A stretch of 59,044 nt of DNA from Chitinophagaceae bacterium (GTDB lineage: Bacteria > Bacteroidota > Bacteroidia > Chitinophagales > Chitinophagaceae): the NCBI GenBank assembly GCA_016787065.1, contig JAEUVD010000054.1:1-59044 (forward strand). Direction: 5' to 3'. Below, piece by piece: positions 55,581 to 59,044 of the stretch. Numbering within the stretch: the stretch's first letter is position 1; every line of letters begins with the position of its first letter. A model generated the notes under the pieces. It saw only the letters and a program-made list of their open reading frames with translations. It ran no database searches and had not been told where the DNA came from. A program made the position numbers and the translations under genes.

Positions 55581-56573
55581 GTGGAAAAAACTTTCGGTAA
55601 AGAAACCTATATCTATTGGTACGAGATTATGCTACTTCAACGTCGATTTGAAGAGAAGACAGCGCAGCTTTATGGAGCCCAAAAAATTAGAGGGTTTTGT
55701 CATTTGTATATCGGACAGGAAGCGGTTTCCGCCGGTTGCATGACGGCCATTCGTGATGATGATAATATGATTACCGCTTATCGTGATCACGGTTTAGCTA
55801 TTGCCAAGGGAATTCCGGCTCGTGAATGTATGGCCGAGATGTATGGTAAAGCCACTGGTTGTACCAAGGGTAAAGGTGGTTCGATGCACTTCTTCTCTAA
55901 GGAAAAACGTTTCTTTGGCGGACATGGTATTGTTGGCGGACAAATTGGTTTAGGTGCAGGTATTGCTTTTGCAGAACAGTATAAAGGAACCGATGCCGTT
56001 ACACTTTGTTTCTTTGGAGATGGCGCAGCGCGTCAGGGTATTCTTCATGAAACATTTAATATGGCCATGACCTGGAAATTACCGGTGATTTTTATTTGCG
56101 AAAATAATTTCTACGCCATGGGCACATCGGTAGAACGTACATCGAACGTTCTGGATATTTATAAATTTGCCGATGCCTATGATATGCCAGGAGATAGTGT
56201 GGATGGTATGAGTCCGGAAGATGTGCATGTGGCTATTGAACGTGCTGCACGCAGAGCCCGTGATGGCGAAGGACCTACTTTACTTGAAATAAAAACCTAT
56301 CGTTATAAAGGACATAGTATGAGTGATCCTGCAAAATACCGAACGAAGGAAGAATTAGAAGAATATAAAGAGAAGGATCCAATAGAATATGTGCTGAAAA
56401 TGATTCGGGATAATGCTTATTTATCTGAAGATGAAATTGAGGCTATTAACAATAAGGTGAAAGCCGAGGTGGAAGAAGCCGTTGAATTTGCCGAAAATTC
56501 TCCTTGGCCTGATGTCTCTGAAGTGTATAAAGACATATATGTGGAAGACGATTATCCATACATTACTGATTAA
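55581..56573 (+). CDS. pdhA: Pyruvate dehydrogenase E1 component subunit alpha
   Basis: 330 residues from GTG 55581; a promoter-like element upstream and the conserved start ETYIYWYEIMLLQRRFE support this start. Decarboxylates pyruvate and passes acetyl to lipoyl-E2. Seen: GFCHLYIGQEAVSAGC, AYRDHGLAIAKGI, GKGGSMHFFSKEKRF, thiamine-pyrophosphate motif GDGAARQGILHETFNMAMTW ... ENN, TSVERTSN, and the phosphorylation-loop block YRYKGHSMSDPAKYRTKEEL. The beta subunit (pdhB) and E2 are not adjacent; the gene runs with an M48 peptidase gene 9 bases downstream. Confidence 0.95.
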   Translation: MEKTFGKETYIYWYEIMLLQRRFEEKTAQLYGAQKIRGFCHLYIGQEAVSAGCMTAIRDDDNMITAYRDHGLAIAKGIPARECMAEMYGKATGCTKGKGGSMHFFSKEKRFFGGHGIVGGQIGLGAGIAFAEQYKGTDAVTLCFFGDGAARQGILHETFNMAMTWKLPVIFICENNFYAMGTSVERTSNVLDIYKFADAYDMPGDSVDGMSPEDVHVAIERAARRARDGEGPTLLEIKTYRYKGHSMSDPAKYRTKEELEEYKEKDPIEYVLKMIRDNAYLSEDEIEAINNKVKAEVEEAVEFAENSPWPDVSEVYKDIYVEDDYPYITD

Positions 56574-56582
56574 AAGTATAAC

Positions 56583-57374
56583 ATGAAAAGAAACAAAATA
56601 ACCTTACTACTTATAATCGCTTTACTCAGTCAATCGTGCCATACTGTTCCGGTAACAGGTCGAAAAAGTATGAGCTGGATTCCGGAAGGTACCATGCAAA
56701 GTATGGCCTTATCGCAATACCAAGGCTTTCTGCAACAAAACCCACCGATTGGCGGAGCGGATGCAGATATGGTAAAGCGCGTAGGTAGTAGATTGAAAGC
56801 AGCGGTTATTAAATATTGTCAGGATAACAAACTCAAAGGATCTTTAACGGGTTATTCTTGGGATTTTAACTTGGTGAAGAGTCCTGAATTGAATGCCTGG
56901 TGTATGCCGGGTTGCAAGGTTGTTGTGTACTCTGGTTTGTTACCGGTAACAGCTAATGAGGCCGGACTGGCAGCGGTGCTTGGTCATGAAATATCCCATG
57001 CCTTGGCTCGTCATGGAAGTGAGCGTATGACCCAAGGTTTAATTGCTCAGGGAATTGCTATTACAGCCGATATTGCTACACAAAATAATCCTCAGGTAAA
57101 TAATATTTTTAATCAATCCATTGGTATTGGTTCAACCTTAGGTTTATTGGCTTATTCTCGAAGTCATGAAACAGAAGCCGATAAAATGGGAATGATTTTT
57201 ATGGCTATGGCAGGTTATAACCCGTCGGAGGCTATTGAAGTTTGGAAGCGAATGCAAGCTAAAAGTGGTCCTAAACCACCGGAATTATTTAGTACACATC
57301 CGAGCGATGCCACGCGTATTGCTAATTTACAGAAGGAATTGCCTTCCGCTATGAAGTACTATAAACCTCAATAA
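56583..57374 (+). CDS. M48 family metallopeptidase, lipoprotein
   Basis: 263 residues. Lipoprotein signal with lipobox LSQSC (lipidated Cys 19), then VTGRKSMSWIPEGTM and NAWCMPGCKVVVYSGLL, typical of the BepA/LoiP-type branch; zinc motif HEISH at 135-139 and the third ligand Glu in HETEADKMG. It probably degrades or checks envelope proteins in the periplasm, as BepA does for outer-membrane assembly. It starts 9 bases after pdhA and 7 bases before the next gene, so it is in one unit with both. Confidence 0.93.
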   Translation: MKRNKITLLLIIALLSQSCHTVPVTGRKSMSWIPEGTMQSMALSQYQGFLQQNPPIGGADADMVKRVGSRLKAAVIKYCQDNKLKGSLTGYSWDFNLVKSPELNAWCMPGCKVVVYSGLLPVTANEAGLAAVLGHEISHALARHGSERMTQGLIAQGIAITADIATQNNPQVNNIFNQSIGIGSTLGLLAYSRSHETEADKMGMIFMAMAGYNPSEAIEVWKRMQAKSGPKPPELFSTHPSDATRIANLQKELPSAMKYYKPQ

Positions 57375-57381
57375 CTACAAT

Positions 57382-58032
57382 ATGCAACGATGGGTCTTAG
57401 GTATGTTGTTGCTCTTCTTGGGTGAGAATCACCTATTCGGGAAGGGAATCAAATCGCAGCATAGTTTAGGTGCCGAAGTAATGATTGCATTCAAACCATC
57501 GAACGAATTTGTAACAAAACCATCGCCCAATAACACTGTGTTGGTTTATGTATATCCCCTTTATAAGAGCTATAAAAATCCCGGAATTAGTTATTATTAT
57601 CAATGGCAAACTGCTATTTCAAAGAATATCAAAATGGGCGCATCCATAGGCTGTAATATTCGTTATTTGGAAGAAGTGATTGCCGGTGAATATGAAACGT
57701 TTTACTCATTCCCATTACGAACCAGTGTTGATTGGAAAGCGCTTGTTACGAAAGATCGCGAGTATGGAATCCAATGGATGGGGGGCTATAATTTTAAACA
57801 TGCCAAGCACAAATTCTTAGATGGCTTAGGCGGATTTACAACAGGTTTGTCGGTTACTCGCTATCACCGTGAACATCATTTTGGATTGAAAGCAGGATTC
57901 GATTTTTATCAGGAAGCATCGTTTTTGAAATTTGTTCCAAGTGCCGCTTTCCCGGATATGATTGAAGAAACATTTCGCTTTAATCAGTTTTTATACCAAT
58001 TCCGATTCGGATTTTACAAACGCTTGAATTGA
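57382..58032 (+). CDS. Probable outer-membrane beta-barrel protein
   Basis: 216 residues. A hydrophobic N-terminus (MQRWVLGMLLLFLGENHLFG) that may be a signal peptide, then alternating hydrophobic-polar strands with many aromatic residues (VLVYVYPLYKSYKNPGISYY, IKMGASIGCNIRYLEE, IQWMGGYNFKH, FRFGFYKRLN). This suggests a small barrel such as an OmpA/porin-like or PorP/SprF-type protein, but no family block is certain. Seven bases after the M48 gene, so probably co-transcribed. Function unknown. Confidence 0.55.
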   Translation: MQRWVLGMLLLFLGENHLFGKGIKSQHSLGAEVMIAFKPSNEFVTKPSPNNTVLVYVYPLYKSYKNPGISYYYQWQTAISKNIKMGASIGCNIRYLEEVIAGEYETFYSFPLRTSVDWKALVTKDREYGIQWMGGYNFKHAKHKFLDGLGGFTTGLSVTRYHREHHFGLKAGFDFYQEASFLKFVPSAAFPDMIEETFRFNQFLYQFRFGFYKRLN

Positions 58033-58036
58033 TAAC

Positions 58037-59044
58037 TTATCTTCTGGTATTCATTCCAAAACCGCGCATAGATTGAATTAACTGAACGCGTTTACTATAT
58101 GCGCTTAATCGAAGAAAGATTAGAAGAATAATAGGTGTAATTTCTTTGATATATTCTTGTTCGGCGAACAAACTGTAAACAACACTTACGCCTAATAGCA
58201 TAGAGGCATATTTAGCATATTCTGAAATTAGTTCTGATTTGCGCGACAAGAGTACTGCAAAGACTAAATGCAAGGGAAAGGCCCATAATAAATTCCGATT
58301 CCAAGCACATACCTTATGATCGGTACCGAACCACATAAATAGCATGAAGCAACCTAATAAACCTAAAAGCATAAAGAAGAGGATATCAAAATAAATCAGG
58401 TTTCTTTTTATACTTGGAATAAAAGATGAAACAAGAATTACAAGTAATAAAATCCAGAAAATAGTTCGCGGTTGATTGGGAGGGTGGTGCATCAAGAAAG
58501 GTGCGGGTAAAATCTGAAGAGTTTCTTTAACTAGCGGTTTGTTGTGAAATGTGGCAAGTCCTATTCCTCGCATTAAAAAATCAGGAAGAAAAAAACTTTG
58601 CTCATTACTCATGTTATCATCAACCTGATCGCTCATCAATAAATTAATACCAAAGCGCTCCCAATGTAAGTTGCGTTCGTATTCGTTTAAATATGTTCGA
58701 AAAGAAACACTATCGTCGGAAATTACTTTTCCAAAATGGAGTTCACTCCCTAACGTTTTTTGCAAAAGATCTCGGATTCGGGTTGAGCAATTATCAAAAA
58801 GGAAATCGTAGTGATAGTATTTGTTTTCTTCTTTACTATTATTCAGTAGGAAGTTGCGAATGGAGACGGATTCCGCCCCTGTTAAATCTAATACTTGTTC
58901 CTGAACACCCCGTTTATCATAAATGTATTCGCGCATAAAATCCTGATAATTGTCCTCCGCAACGTAATACAGTAATTTTCCACGAGTGAATTTCCAATAA
59001 AAATCAGGGTCAGAAAAATTAAAGGTGCCATAGTTGTAAACCTT
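58037..59044 (-). CDS. DUF4105 family membrane protein, 5' end outside the window
   Basis: The frame is open to the right edge, where it reads VYNYGTFNFSDPDFYWKF, so the true start is beyond base 59044; an ATG at 58936 exists but truncates the conserved N-terminal domain. Seen: YNYGTFNFSDPDFYWKF and YDFLFDNCSTRIRDLLQK, both hallmarks of DUF4105, with the Cys of DNCSTR in the position of a papain/NlpC-like active site. The C-terminal part has about five membrane helices (TIFWILLLVILVSSFIP; ILFFMLLGLLGCFMLFMWF; LLWAFPLHLVFAVLL). Function unknown; probably an envelope hydrolase-like protein. Confidence 0.85.
   Translation of the reverse strand, partial: KVYNYGTFNFSDPDFYWKFTRGKLLYYVAEDNYQDFMREYIYDKRGVQEQVLDLTGAESVSIRNFLLNNSKEENKYYHYDFLFDNCSTRIRDLLQKTLGSELHFGKVISDDSVSFRTYLNEYERNLHWERFGINLLMSDQVDDNMSNEQSFFLPDFLMRGIGLATFHNKPLVKETLQILPAPFLMHHPPNQPRTIFWILLLVILVSSFIPSIKRNLIYFDILFFMLLGLLGCFMLFMWFGTDHKVCAWNRNLLWAFPLHLVFAVLLSRKSELISEYAKYASMLLGVSVVYSLFAEQEYIKEITPIILLIFLRLSAYSKRVQLIQSMRGFGMNTRR

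Noticed and set aside
55390..55743. Open frame overlapping the pdhA start in another frame
   Set aside because: It overlaps conserved pdhA coding sequence and resembles no protein; pdhA is certain.
1..59044. tRNA, rRNA, insertion sequence, integron or phage genes
   Set aside because: No cloverleaf, transposase, integrase or direct-repeat pairs were recognised by eye; an automated tRNA and ncRNA scan was not possible.

Overview
This 59 kb window is AT-rich chromosomal DNA from a Bacteroidota bacterium. The evidence is: many secreted proteins ending in type IX secretion (T9SS) sorting domains, a T9SS component (PorZ), SprB-type adhesin repeats, the Bacteroidota-specific GlmU-like protein, and promoters of the Bacteroidota form TAnnTTTG instead of TATAAT. 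Order or family cannot be decided from this window. I see no phage, insertion sequence, CRISPR array, rRNA or tRNA; this is ordinary core chromosome with a few large cell-surface genes.

Layout. 1-1.9 kb: two glycosyltransferases (the first cut by the window edge). 2.0-9.5 kb: a small exported protein and a 2353-residue type B T9SS adhesin with about 25 SprB-like repeats. 9.5-16 kb: ndk, a lipoprotein, a DUF2238 membrane protein with a GH3 hexosaminidase, purC with a glycosyltransferase, and the GlmU-like gene. 16-25 kb, minus strand: a DPP-IV-like peptidase leading the GlmU operon; the operon clpX - DUF6438/TonB - phhA; and a 1096-residue T9SS cargo protein. 25-29.8 kb, mainly plus: a ComA-type phosphosulfolactate synthase, aroE, a VOC protein, an exported protein, aroQ, and a LuxE-like acyl-protein synthetase. 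29.8-36 kb: icd, a T9SS protein, acpP-fabF, and a secreted M23 peptidase. 36-43 kb: a GbsR/MarR regulator with a DCC-membrane fusion and a TIGR01777 epimerase, an MMPL/RND exporter, and porZ. 43-45 kb: rplK-rplA-rplJ-rplL as an isolated operon closed by a bidirectional terminator. 45.5-48.7 kb: a second type B T9SS surface protein. 49-55.4 kb: a tripartite RND efflux system. 55.6-59 kb: pdhA, an M48 lipoprotein peptidase, a probable barrel protein, and a DUF4105 membrane protein cut by the right edge.

How the genes work together. Five cargo proteins (2 type B, 3 type A sorting domains) would be exported by the T9SS, of which PorZ is the surface component that handles sorting signals. Housekeeping genes cover nucleotide, aromatic amino acid, fatty acid and TCA metabolism, proteolysis and ribosome synthesis. 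The most informative whole-window signal is regulatory. At eight genes a TAnnTTTG-type element, or a one-mismatch form, ends only 4-6 nt before the start codon, which predicts leaderless mRNAs and corrects several starts. I found no convincing undescribed multi-gene system; the candidates worth a look are listed as findings.
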